Source: Streptomyces sp. NBC_01275
GTDB lineage: Bacteria > Actinomycetota > Actinomycetes > Streptomycetales > Streptomycetaceae
Reading direction: 5' to 3'
Assembly: GCF_026340655.1 (NCBI RefSeq)
Contig: NZ_JAPEOZ010000001.1
Location: 372,001-436,000, forward strand
Length of the DNA: 64,000 nt
A model generated the notes under the pieces. That model was not told the DNA's origin. It made no database searches and saw only the letters and a list, made by a program, of their open reading frames with translations. Position numbers and translations under genes: made by a program. How positions within the stretch are numbered: position 1 is the stretch's first letter; each line of letters begins with the position of its first letter. Shown here piece after piece: positions 1 to 7,739 of the stretch.

Positions 1-620
1 TACGAACGGATGAAGGCGACGCTGTGGTGCCTCGGGTTGCAGCCGAGGAAGTAGAACGTGCCCCAGGGGTAGTCAGCTGTGTCGCTGAGCCGGAAGCCCA
101 GGACGTCGCAGTAGAAGTCGACCGCCTCCTGGACGTGCGGCGTCTTCATCACGACGTGCCCGAGCCCCTGCTCGCCGGTCACGAAGTCGACGCCGAGCGG
201 CGACACGAACTGGCTGGGGGCCAGGCGTCGGCCGCAGAACAGCTCGGTGCGGATGCCGAGCGGGCCGCCGAAGTGCACCATGCGCGTCACCTGGCGGTCC
301 AGGCACTCCTCCTCGGTGCCCGCCGTGACGTCGACGCCGGCCTCCTTGAGCCGCACCGTCATCGCGTCGATCGCCGCCCCGTCACGGACCTCCCAGCCGA
401 TGACCGTCACACCACCGGCCTCCGCCTCCGTCAGCCACATGCGGAACGGATGCTGGTCCATCCGCAGGCGGTAGTGCACGGGCCCCTCGCCCGCGGCAGA
501 GCCGCTGTCGGATGCGGCCTCTGGCTCGACCGCGAGGCCTATCACTGTGCGGGCGTACTCCGCCCATGCTGTCGGGTCGGGCGCGCCGATCCCTACGTAA
601 CCAAGGCTCTGGATCGTCAT
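1..620 (-). CDS. Extradiol ring-cleavage dioxygenase, BphC-like (3' end outside window)
   Basis: Type I (vicinal oxygen chelate) extradiol dioxygenase, the family that opens catechol-type rings with Fe(II). Only the first 206 residues are inside the window. The N-terminal VOC module spans about 1-130. The C-terminal, metal-binding module starts with GLGHVVM, where His155 is the expected first iron ligand. PRHHSVAF supplies the second ligand (His199 or its neighbour); the third ligand, a Glu, would lie beyond position 1. The stretch YPWGTFYFLGC is typical of 2,3-dihydroxybiphenyl dioxygenases. The start is the ATG at 620-618. The gene diverges from the gene at 703 and shares with it the dyad at 631-671. 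It probably supplies the ring-cleavage step of the neighbouring catabolic genes. Family assignment is firm; the substrate is not. Confidence 0.88.
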   Translation of the reverse strand, partial: MTIQSLGYVGIGAPDPTAWAEYARTVIGLAVEPEAASDSGSAAGEGPVHYRLRMDQHPFRMWLTEAEAGGVTVIGWEVRDGAAIDAMTVRLKEAGVDVTAGTEEECLDRQVTRMVHFGGPLGIRTELFCGRRLAPSQFVSPLGVDFVTGEQGLGHVVMKTPHVQEAVDFYCDVLGFRLSDTADYPWGTFYFLGCNPRHHSVAFIRS

Positions 621-630
621 GTCCAAGACC

Positions 631-671
631 GTATTTGTTAGACCCTTGACGGTCAAGGGCCATACGAATAC
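631..671. promoter_or_regulatory. 41-nt dyad operator in divergent promoter region
   Basis: Between the divergent dioxygenase and CMD-family genes lies a near-perfect palindrome centred on base 651. The core CCCTTGACGGTCAAGGG (643-659) has 8-bp arms around one central base. The outer parts GTATT (631-635) and AATAC (667-671) also pair. In all, 16 of 20 opposed positions are complementary. The same core occurs before the cupin gene (2794-2806). It is most likely the binding site of the MarR regulator at 2173-2715; that link is inferred. Confidence 0.8.
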
Positions 672-702
672 GTTGACGCCATCGAGCCGAGGAGGTCCGA
701 CG

Positions 703-1293
703 ATGTCGGGAGTAGTGCCCGAGAAGGCCCGCCTGCAGCCCGTCGACGAGAGCGAGCTGCACGAGAAGACACTGGCGTCGCTGGCGTCGTACCGCGACCA
801 GGACGGCCGGATCTACACGATCTGGGCGACCCTCGCGCACCACGAGGACGCCCTGCGCCGCTTCATCGTCTTCGGCAACCACGTACTGGGGAAGAACACC
901 CTGCCGCTGCCGTCCCGCGAGCTGATGATCCTCCGGATCGCGGCCCGGGCGCAGGCCGCCTACGAGTGGGACCAGCACGTCCGCATCGCCCGCCGCGCCG
1001 GGCTCACCGACGACACGATCCTGGCCGCCGCGACCGGCACCTGGGACGGACTCGACGACCTCGACCAGGTGCTGCTCACCGCCACCGACTCCCTCCTGGA
1101 CCGCCAGGGCGTGGACGACAAGCTGTGGGGCCGGCTGACCGACCACCTGAGCGTCGAGCAGGTCATCGATGTCCTCTACACCGTCGGCCAGTACCTCACC
1201 ATCGCCACCGTCATCAACACACTCGGCGTCCGGGTGGAGGGCGAGCTCGCCCTGCCCCTGCCTGTTCACGAGCAGAAGGAAGAAGCCGCATGA
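703..1293 (+). CDS. Carboxymuconolactone decarboxylase (AhpD-like) family protein
   Basis: A 196-residue CMD-family protein, all-helical. The family core is visible at LPSRELMILRIAARAQAAYE followed by WDQHVRIARRAGL. There is no CxxC pair, so it belongs to the PcaC-like, non-peroxidase side of the family. The frame is open back to an ATG at 619, but the ATG at 703 is preferred. It has a GAGGAGG ribosome site 7 nt upstream, and the earlier start would place coding sequence across the palindromic operator. Its stop overlaps the start of the FAH-family gene (ATGA), so the two are translated together. The role is probably a small-molecule step after ring cleavage. CMD-family members are often mis-assigned, so no reaction is claimed. 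Confidence 0.85.
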   Translation: MSGVVPEKARLQPVDESELHEKTLASLASYRDQDGRIYTIWATLAHHEDALRRFIVFGNHVLGKNTLPLPSRELMILRIAARAQAAYEWDQHVRIARRAGLTDDTILAAATGTWDGLDDLDQVLLTATDSLLDRQGVDDKLWGRLTDHLSVEQVIDVLYTVGQYLTIATVINTLGVRVEGELALPLPVHEQKEEAA

Positions 1294-2138
1294 AGCTCGC
1301 CAACCTCGCCGGGCGCCCCGTCGTCGTCCGCGACGACCGCGCCCTCGACATCGCGGACGCCAGCAAGGGAGCGATCGAGCCGCGCCTGGAGGTGCTGTCC
1401 GACCTCGCCCTCCACGACGAGCTGCGCGCGCTCGCCGAGCGGGCCGCCGACGCGCACTGGAAGCCGTTCGCGCCGGGTGACCTGGGCCGTGTCGCCAAGC
1501 CGTACAAGGCCATCGGCGTCGCCCTGAACTACCGCGCGCACGCCGAGGAGTCCAACCTTCCGGTGCCGGACGAACCCTCGGTGTTCGCCAAGTTCGCCTC
1601 GTCGGTGGTCGGCCCGTACGACGCGATCGTGGTGGAGGCGCGCTACGACAAGGTCGACTTCGAGGCGGAGCTCGTGGTCGTCATGGGCAAGGAGGGCAAG
1701 AACATCTCCGAGGCCGACGCCTGGTCCCACGTGGCCGGCGTCACCGCGGGTCAGGACATCAGCGACCGCAAGGAACAGTGGCGCAAGCCGATCAACCAGT
1801 TCACGCTGCCGAAGTCGTACGACACCTTCAGCCCGATCGGCCCGTACCTGGTGACGCTCGACGAGTTCGCCGACCCCGACGACATCGAGGTGGCCGGCTG
1901 GGTCGACGACCTGGAAGTCCAGCGGGGCCGCACCTCCGACCTGATCTTCAGCGTGCCCGAGCTGATCGCCTGGCTGTCGAAGCGGGTGACGTTCGAACCC
2001 GGCGACCTGATCTTCACCGGCACCCCGGCCGGCTGCGGCGTCCGCCGCACCCCGCGGCTGTACCTCACCGAGGGCAAGGTCCTGCGGACCGAGGTCACGG
2101 GTGTGGGCACTATGGTCAATCCGGTCGTCGGCGGCTGA
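1290..2138 (+). CDS. Fumarylacetoacetate hydrolase (FAH) family protein
   Basis: A 282-residue FAH-family enzyme; the family hydrolyses, decarboxylates or hydrates the oxo-dienoates made by meta-cleavage. Family marks are ALNYRAHAEE (catalytic His), YDKVDFEAELVVVMG (acidic metal ligands), GVTAGQDISDRKEQW and the C-terminal FTGTPAGCGV. The ATG at 1290 overlaps the upstream TGA by 4 nt, fixing the start. A short gap leads to the MarR gene, so CMD, FAH and MarR form one unit. With the extradiol dioxygenase next door, the likely substrate is a 2-hydroxy-2,4-dienoate or 4-oxalocrotonate-like product (inference). Confidence 0.9.
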   Translation: MKLANLAGRPVVVRDDRALDIADASKGAIEPRLEVLSDLALHDELRALAERAADAHWKPFAPGDLGRVAKPYKAIGVALNYRAHAEESNLPVPDEPSVFAKFASSVVGPYDAIVVEARYDKVDFEAELVVVMGKEGKNISEADAWSHVAGVTAGQDISDRKEQWRKPINQFTLPKSYDTFSPIGPYLVTLDEFADPDDIEVAGWVDDLEVQRGRTSDLIFSVPELIAWLSKRVTFEPGDLIFTGTPAGCGVRRTPRLYLTEGKVLRTEVTGVGTMVNPVVGG

Positions 2139-2172
2139 CACCGGCGAGGCCGGAGAAGGAAGGGTGGGAGAC

Positions 2173-2715
2173 GTGACGGACACCGCGCGCGAACCGGAGA
2201 CCTCAGGGACGAGCCGGACCCGGGAGTTCTCGGAGCTGCTGCGCCACCAGCATCGCGAGCTGGGCACGACCGATCCCCGCGACCTCGACGCGATCGAGAT
2301 GGTCACCGACCTCACCCGCCTCGAAGCCCGGCTGACCAAGGACTTCGAGAAGCACGTCCACCGGCCGCTGGGCCTGACCTGGGCGGGCTTCCGGATCCTG
2401 AACGCCCTGTGGGTCTACGGACCGCTCGGCCAGCAGGACATCGGCCGAGTCTCCGGATCCACCCGGGCCAGCATCTCCAGCGCCCTCGCGACCCTGGAGA
2501 GCCGCGGCCTCGTCACCCGCGAGCGGGTCGAGACCGACCGCCGTCAGCTGGTCGTCGAGCTCACCGCGGAGGGCCGCGAGACGCTGCGGCTGGCCATCGA
2601 GGCCCAGACGAAACGCGAGCGGGCCTGGACGGGCGTCCTGCGGGACGACCAGCTCAGTGAACTGGTGCATCTGCTGCGTACGCTGGTGAACCAGGAGACC
2701 CCGCCCGCGGAGTGA
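2173..2715 (+). CDS. MarR family transcriptional regulator
   Basis: A 180-residue winged-helix regulator. The MarR fold is clear: a dimerisation helix (LTRLEARLTKDFEKHV), then LTWAGFRILNALWVYGPLGQQDIGRV, the recognition helix STRASISSALATLESRGLVTRE, and the wing DRRQLVVELTAEG. The frame is open to an ATG at 2101 inside the FAH gene. GTG at 2173 fits better: an AAGGAAGG sequence lies about 9 nt before it, and the earlier start would overlap the FAH gene by 38 nt. Being last in the CMD-FAH operon and just upstream of the second dyad operator, it is the obvious candidate regulator of both units, probably released by an aromatic ligand or CoA ester (inference). Confidence 0.88.
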   Translation: MTDTAREPETSGTSRTREFSELLRHQHRELGTTDPRDLDAIEMVTDLTRLEARLTKDFEKHVHRPLGLTWAGFRILNALWVYGPLGQQDIGRVSGSTRASISSALATLESRGLVTRERVETDRRQLVVELTAEGRETLRLAIEAQTKRERAWTGVLRDDQLSELVHLLRTLVNQETPPAE

Positions 2716-2785
2716 GCGGGCCCGGGGAACCGGCCCACCACAGGAGTCGTGCTCGGAGCCGCCGCGGCACGACCGTCGAAAAACA

Positions 2786-2814
2786 GTTAGAACCTTTACC
2801 GTCAAGCATCTAAC
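2786..2814. promoter_or_regulatory. Second copy of the catabolic-locus dyad operator
   Basis: Centred on base 2800, 30 nt before the cupin start region. The inner dyad is CTTTACCGTCAAG (2794-2806, one mismatch to the 645-657 copy outside the central base). Outer arms GTTAG (2786-2790) and CTAAC (2810-2814) share the same centre. The left flank TTAGA-CCTT is also shared with the first copy. Probable operator for the eight-gene cupin-P450 operon. Confidence 0.75.
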
Positions 2815-2843
2815 AGTAGGTTGGTTTCTCAAGGGAGAGAATC

Positions 2844-3374
2844 ATGGTCCGTCGTGTCGTCACCGGTGTCAGCCCGAGCGGGAAGCCCGTGATCGTCAGT
2901 GACGGCGAGCCGCCGCGCACCAATCAGTCCGTGCACACCCCCGGCTTCGCCCGCTCCCTTGTGTGGAACACGGCGGCTCCCGCCGTCCCGTCGGCCGACC
3001 CGACGGCGTCCCTGAAGTCCTTCGTGCCCGGGCCGGGCGAGACGGTCGCGCTGACCGTCACCTTCGCGCCGGCCAGTGTCTACGCCGACCCCAGCTGGGA
3101 CCCCGCCGCCGCGGCGGCGGAGCAGCTGGAGTTCAGCCCCGGTCTCGCCGAGCTCTTCGAGCCCGACAACCCGGGCATGCACACCACGCCCACCGTCGAC
3201 TACGGCGTCGTCCTCACCGGCGAGCTGGTCCTCGACCTCGACGGCGGCGAGACCGCGGTCCTGGGGCCCGGCGACATCATCGTGCAGAACGCCACACGCC
3301 ACGCCTGGCGCAACAACGGCACCGAGCCCGCCACGGCGTTCTTCGTCCTGATCGGCGCGGGCGGCACCTCATGA
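2844..3374 (+). CDS. Cupin domain-containing protein
   Basis: A 176-residue protein with one C-terminal cupin barrel (about 95-175). The barrel shows MHTTPTVDYGVVLTGELVLDL, GETAVLGPGDIIVQNAT and RHAWRNNGTEPA. Possible metal-site residues are His near MHTT, Asp/Tyr of VDYGVV and His of RHAW, so the classic HxH is not complete. The first 90 residues are a less conserved arm. An AAGGGAGAG sequence precedes the ATG. It is the first gene of the P450 operon and its stop overlaps the P450 start (ATGA). Cupins of this type occur in catabolic loci as small hydrolases, isomerases or sensors; the exact role is unknown. Confidence 0.8.
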   Translation: MVRRVVTGVSPSGKPVIVSDGEPPRTNQSVHTPGFARSLVWNTAAPAVPSADPTASLKSFVPGPGETVALTVTFAPASVYADPSWDPAAAAAEQLEFSPGLAELFEPDNPGMHTTPTVDYGVVLTGELVLDLDGGETAVLGPGDIIVQNATRHAWRNNGTEPATAFFVLIGAGGTS

Positions 3375-4603
3375 GCCCCCTGACGACGGCGGCGCCCGGC
3401 GCTCCGGTCGTCGACCTCGACCTCGCCGACCTGCGCCGCGACCCCTACCCCGCCTACGCCGAGCTGCGCCGCACCGCCCCGCTCGCCTGGGTCCCCTCGG
3501 TCGGCCGGCACCTGCTCACCCGGTACGAGGACATCGTCCACGCGGAGAAGCTCCCCGAGGTGTTCAGCTCGCGCGAGGAGGGCTCGCTGCTGCTGCGTAC
3601 GGTCGGCCGGAACATGCTCCGCGAGGACGACCCAGACCACCGGCGCCTGCGGTCCGCGGCCGAGCCGCCGACCCGTCCGCGCCAGGTCCGCGACCTGTGG
3701 GCAGGCGCCTTCGAGCGCACCGCGCACGAGCTGCTCGACAAAATCGCCGACCGCGGCGAGGCCGACCTGATAGCCGACTTCGCCGAACCGCTCGTCGCCG
3801 CCAACCTGGCCCTGGTGCTGGGCCTGCGTGACGCGAGCGCCGAGGACATCGCCGGCTGGTCGCGGGCGATGATGGCCGGCAACAGCAACTACGCCGACGA
3901 TCCCGACATCTGGCTGCGCGCCGAACAGGCCACCGGCGCCATCGAGGACGCGGTGGCCCGGGCCGCCGAGGCCGCCCGGCGCGAGCCCGACGGCTCGGTG
4001 ATCTCCTCCATGGTCCACGCGGCCGAGCCGGTGGAGCTCACCGAGATCCAGAACAACGTCAAGGTCATCATCGGCGGAGGCGTCAACGAGCCGCGTGACG
4101 TCTTCGGCGTCGGCGCCTGGGCGCTGCTCAACCGCCCCGAGGTGCTGGACCGGGTGCTCGCCGAGCCCTCCTCCTGGAAGCGGGTCTTCGAGGAGACGGC
4201 CCGCTGGGTCTCGCCGATCGGCATGTACCCGCGCCAGCTCACGCAGGACTACGAGATCGCCGGGCTGACCCTCCCCGCCGGCAGCCGCGTGGCCCTCGTC
4301 ATCGCCTCGGGCAACCGGGACGAGTCGGTGTTCGAGCGGGCCGACGAGTTCGACCTGGACCGGCCGCACCGTCCGCATCTCGCCTTCGGCGGCGGACCGC
4401 ACTTCTGCATGGGCGCGTGGGTCGCGCGCCACGAGGTCAGCGCGATCGCCTGGCCCCTGATCTTCGACCGCCTCAAGGGACTCCGCCTCGCCGACGGCGC
4501 GACAGCATCCGACAGCGACTCCGCCGCGGGCCGCATGGACGGCTGGGTGTTCCGCGGGCCGACCTCGCTGAACGTCACCTGGCACGCAGCGCAAGCCGCC
4601 TGA
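3371..4603 (+). CDS. Cytochrome P450
   Basis: A 410-residue soluble bacterial P450 (class I), expected to hydroxylate or O-demethylate a small substrate. Heme motif FGGGPHFCMG lies at 339-348, with Cys346 as thiolate ligand. The K-helix ExxR is EETAR (Glu275, Arg278). The I-helix reads IIGGGVNEPRD (234-243): the usual acid-threonine pair is Glu-Pro, so the proton-relay threonine is missing. This is unusual but known in some aromatic-demethylating P450 groups. Ferredoxin and reductase genes follow directly, giving a complete electron chain. The ATG at 3371 overlaps the cupin stop. Substrate not determined. Confidence 0.93.
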   Translation: MSPLTTAAPGAPVVDLDLADLRRDPYPAYAELRRTAPLAWVPSVGRHLLTRYEDIVHAEKLPEVFSSREEGSLLLRTVGRNMLREDDPDHRRLRSAAEPPTRPRQVRDLWAGAFERTAHELLDKIADRGEADLIADFAEPLVAANLALVLGLRDASAEDIAGWSRAMMAGNSNYADDPDIWLRAEQATGAIEDAVARAAEAARREPDGSVISSMVHAAEPVELTEIQNNVKVIIGGGVNEPRDVFGVGAWALLNRPEVLDRVLAEPSSWKRVFEETARWVSPIGMYPRQLTQDYEIAGLTLPAGSRVALVIASGNRDESVFERADEFDLDRPHRPHLAFGGGPHFCMGAWVARHEVSAIAWPLIFDRLKGLRLADGATASDSDSAAGRMDGWVFRGPTSLNVTWHAAQAA

Positions 4604-4626
4604 GCCGTCCCCATCGGGAGGACTTC

Positions 4627-4950
4627 ATGCCCACCGTCATCTTCCAGTTGCCCGACGGGACCGAACGCAAGGTCACCGCCGCGTCGGGGACCGTGCTCAT
4701 GCAGGCGGCCGTCTCGAACGGCGTCCAGGGCATCGTCGCCGAGTGCGGGGGCAACGCCTCCTGCGCCACCTGCCACGTCTACGTGGACGCCGACCGGTCC
4801 GAGCTGGTGGGAGGCCCGAACGACGTCGAGGACGAGATGCTGGACTTCACCGCCGCCGAACGCCGGCCGACCAGCCGGCTCAGCTGTCAGGTCGAGCTCT
4901 CCGACGCCCTCGACGGCCTGGTGGTCCACGTGCCCGAGGAGCAGGTATGA
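4627..4950 (+). CDS. [2Fe-2S] ferredoxin, P450 partner
   Basis: A 107-residue plant/adrenodoxin-type ferredoxin. Cluster ligands are Cys40, Cys46, Cys49 and Cys87 (ECGGNASCATCHVYV, then RLSCQV), the adrenodoxin/putidaredoxin spacing. A GGGAGG ribosome site lies 5-6 nt before the ATG at 4627. It would carry electrons from the reductase encoded next to the P450 encoded just before. The stop overlaps the reductase start by 4 nt. Confidence 0.95.
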   Translation: MPTVIFQLPDGTERKVTAASGTVLMQAAVSNGVQGIVAECGGNASCATCHVYVDADRSELVGGPNDVEDEMLDFTAAERRPTSRLSCQVELSDALDGLVVHVPEEQV

Positions 4951-6200
4951 GCACAGGTACGACGCGCACCGCGGGTGTGGTCGTGGTCGGCGGCGGGCAG
5001 GCCGGGTTCAGCGTCGCCTCGACCCTGCGCGCCTGTGGCTACGACGGTCCGGTCACCGTGTTCGCCGCCGAGCCCCATCTGCCGTACCAGCGGCCGCCGT
5101 TGTCCAAGAAGGCCCACACCGAGCCGGACGAGCTGCGGGTCTCGCTGGTCCCGGAGTCCTTCTACGCCGAGCGGGACATCGAGCTGCGGCTCGGTGACGA
5201 CGTGGTCGCCCTCGACCCGGCGGCCCGCACGGTCCGCACCCGCGCCGGCAGACGCGTCCCCTACGCCCACCTGGTGCTGGCGACCGGTGCGCGCAACCGG
5301 CCCCTGCCGGTCCCCGGAGCCGACCTGGCCGGCGTGCACGCCCTGCGCTCGCTCGACGACGCGCTGGCCGTCGGCCGGGCTCTGGCGACGGCCCGTGACG
5401 TGGTCGTCGTCGGCGGCGGCTTCATCGGGCTCGAACTCGCCCAGGTGGCCCGGGCCCGCGGCGCGCGGGTGACCGTCGTCGAGCTGGCCGACCGGCTGCT
5501 GAGCCGGGCCGTCTCCCCGCAGCTCCAGGAACACCTGCGGCAGCGGCACGAGGAGTCCGGCGTCCGCGTCCTCACCGGGACGGCCGTGCAGCGGATCGAG
5601 GGCACGGACCGGGTCCGGCAGGTCGTGACGTCGGCCGGGATCCTCCCCGCCGACCTCGTCGTGTACGGCATCGGAGCCGTCCCCCGGGACGAGCTGGCGC
5701 GGGACGCCGGCCTGGCCGTGGACGACGGTGTGCTCGTCGACGAGCAGCTCCGCTCGGTCACCGACCCGCGGGTCTCCGCCGTCGGCGACTGCGCCCGCCA
5801 CCCCCACCCGCACGCGGTGGGCCCGGTCCGGCTGGAGTCCGTGCAGAACGCCACCGACCAGGGCGCGCTCGTCGGCCGCCGCCTCGCGGGACAGCCCGCC
5901 CGGTACGAGAACCTGCCGTGGTTCTGGAGCGACCAGGGTGCAGTCAAGCTGCAGATCGCCGGCCTGCGGGCGCCCTCGGACGAGGTCCGGCTGGTGCCGG
6001 GCGACACCCCTGGACGACTGGCCGCGTACGCCTTCCGCGACGGCCGGCTGGTGGCCGTCGAGACACTGGACTGGCCCGCCGAGCACCTGGCCGCCCGTCG
6101 GCTGCTCGAGCGGCGGACGCCGGTCCTGGCCGACGAGCTGACGGGCACGACGCTGGGCGGGCTCGCCCGCGCGAGACGGGCCGCGGAGGTGCGGGCATGA
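4947..6200 (+). CDS. FAD-dependent ferredoxin reductase
   Basis: A 417-residue putidaredoxin reductase-type flavoprotein. The FAD dinucleotide-binding motif is VVVVGGGQAG (11-20), and the NAD(P)H-binding motif is VVVVGGGFIG (152-161). The third FAD contact, SAVGDCA, is followed by the C-terminal ferredoxin reductase domain (PWFWSDQ). It completes the NADH-to-P450 chain. Both ends overlap neighbouring genes (ATGA at 4947 and 6197), so stoichiometric co-translation is likely. Confidence 0.94.
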   Translation: MSTGTTRTAGVVVVGGGQAGFSVASTLRACGYDGPVTVFAAEPHLPYQRPPLSKKAHTEPDELRVSLVPESFYAERDIELRLGDDVVALDPAARTVRTRAGRRVPYAHLVLATGARNRPLPVPGADLAGVHALRSLDDALAVGRALATARDVVVVGGGFIGLELAQVARARGARVTVVELADRLLSRAVSPQLQEHLRQRHEESGVRVLTGTAVQRIEGTDRVRQVVTSAGILPADLVVYGIGAVPRDELARDAGLAVDDGVLVDEQLRSVTDPRVSAVGDCARHPHPHAVGPVRLESVQNATDQGALVGRRLAGQPARYENLPWFWSDQGAVKLQIAGLRAPSDEVRLVPGDTPGRLAAYAFRDGRLVAVETLDWPAEHLAARRLLERRTPVLADELTGTTLGGLARARRAAEVRA

Positions 6201-7654
6201 CCACGAGCTCCTGGTTCGGCGCCCACCTCGTGACCAGTGCGGCCGAGGCCGGCTCCCGGCCCGCCCTCGTCTTCCAGGACCGCTCCTGGACCTACGCCGA
6301 GCTGGACCGGGCGGTCCGGCGCACGGTCGCCCGGCTCGACAAGCACGGGGTGCGCGGGGGCGACCGGGTGGTGATGCAGGGCGCGGCCCGGCCCGAGGCG
6401 CTGATCACGCTGTTCGCGGTGACGCGGATGGGCGCCGTCCTCGTCCCGCTGCACCCGCAGGTGACGGGCGGCGAGCTCGCGGTCGTGTGCGAGGAGACCG
6501 CCCCGACGGCCGTGGTCGCTGGCGAGCGCTTCCCGGCGGGCCCGGGCCTGCGGCTGACGTGGGAGGACCTGCATCCCGAGGACGAGGGTCCCGAGGCGCC
6601 GGTCTGCGATCCCCCGGCCGGCTCGGACGTCGCGGTGATCGCGTTCACGTCCGGGACCTCCGGCCGCCCCAAGGGCGTCGCACTCACCCACGACAACCTG
6701 TACCGGAGCATGGCGGGCGCGCTGGCGCGGCTGCCCTTCGGCGAGGACGACACCGCGCTGGTCTCCACCCCGCTGGCGCATGTCGCCGTCCTCGGCGGGC
6801 TGCCGCAGTGCACCTGGGCGCGGCGCGGGACGGTCGTCCTGGCGCCCCGCTTCGACCCGGACCTGTTCGTCGACCTGGTCCGCGACCACCGGGTCACCTG
6901 CGCCTTCGCCGTCCCCGCCATGTCCGCCCTGCTGGCCCGCCACCCCCGCTTCACCGGCGGCGAGCTGGACACCCTGCGGTGGATCCTGTCGGGTGGCTCA
7001 CCGGCCCAGACCGCCACCCGCGAGCAGTTCCGGGCCCGCGGGATCGGCGTGGTCAACTCCTACGGTCTGACCGAGACCAGCGCGGGCGTCACGTACTCCG
7101 CGCCCGAGGAGCCGGCGACCTCCACGGGCTCCCCCGTCCCGGAGGCGGAGTTGACGGTGGTGGACGCGACTGGGGCTCCCGCGCCGGTCGGCACACCCGG
7201 CGAGATCTGGGTGCGCGGGCCGTCGGTGGCGGACGCGTACTGGACCGCCACCGGATCGGTGCCCGTGGCCGATCGCGAGGGCTGGTTCCACTCCGGGGAC
7301 CGCGGGCTGTTCGACGCCGAGGGCCGCCTCACGGTCGTCGGCCGGCTCAAGGAGACCATCATCACCGGCGGGGAGAACGTCGACCCCGCCGAGGTCGAGA
7401 ACGCCCTCGCCGACTTCCCCGGCGTCGTCGAGGTCGCGGTGTCCGGGGCGCCTGACCCGGTCTGGGGCGAGGTCGTGACCGCCTTCCTCGTCACGGACTC
7501 CGGCACGCCGGCCCTGGAGGACGTCCGCGGTCATCTCGACGGCCGGCTCGCCCGGCACAAATGGCCCCGGCGCCTGTGCGTCGTGCCCGCACTGCCCCGC
7601 GGGGCCACCGGAAAGCTGCAGCGCGCGCGGCTGACGACGCTGCTGGACAACTGA
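6197..7654 (+). CDS. AMP-forming acyl/aryl-CoA ligase
   Basis: A 485-residue ANL-superfamily enzyme that activates a carboxylic acid as CoA thioester through an acyl-AMP. Motifs are AFTSGTSGRPKG (149-160, AMP-binding loop), NSYGLTETS, HSGDRGLFD, GRLKETIITGGENVDPAEVE and the C-terminal lysine motif PRGATGKLQR. It is slightly short for the family (most are 500-550). It starts inside the reductase stop codon. With the acyl-CoA and hydroxyacyl-CoA dehydrogenases downstream it suggests the acid is shortened or reshaped as its CoA ester. Confidence 0.92.
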   Translation: MTTSSWFGAHLVTSAAEAGSRPALVFQDRSWTYAELDRAVRRTVARLDKHGVRGGDRVVMQGAARPEALITLFAVTRMGAVLVPLHPQVTGGELAVVCEETAPTAVVAGERFPAGPGLRLTWEDLHPEDEGPEAPVCDPPAGSDVAVIAFTSGTSGRPKGVALTHDNLYRSMAGALARLPFGEDDTALVSTPLAHVAVLGGLPQCTWARRGTVVLAPRFDPDLFVDLVRDHRVTCAFAVPAMSALLARHPRFTGGELDTLRWILSGGSPAQTATREQFRARGIGVVNSYGLTETSAGVTYSAPEEPATSTGSPVPEAELTVVDATGAPAPVGTPGEIWVRGPSVADAYWTATGSVPVADREGWFHSGDRGLFDAEGRLTVVGRLKETIITGGENVDPAEVENALADFPGVVEVAVSGAPDPVWGEVVTAFLVTDSGTPALEDVRGHLDGRLARHKWPRRLCVVPALPRGATGKLQRARLTTLLDN

Positions 7655-7739
7655 CCCATCCTCCACAACTCCCAGAGACCGCACCGCAGTTGGTGCCGTC
7701 TCCCCCAGCCGTACCCGAAGCCGAACCCGAGGAGACGCC

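Noticed and set aside
382..1269. Long minus-strand open frame over the CMD gene
   Set aside because: Antisense shadow caused by high GC at third codon positions; the plus strand has clear CMD/AhpD features and a ribosome site, this one has none.
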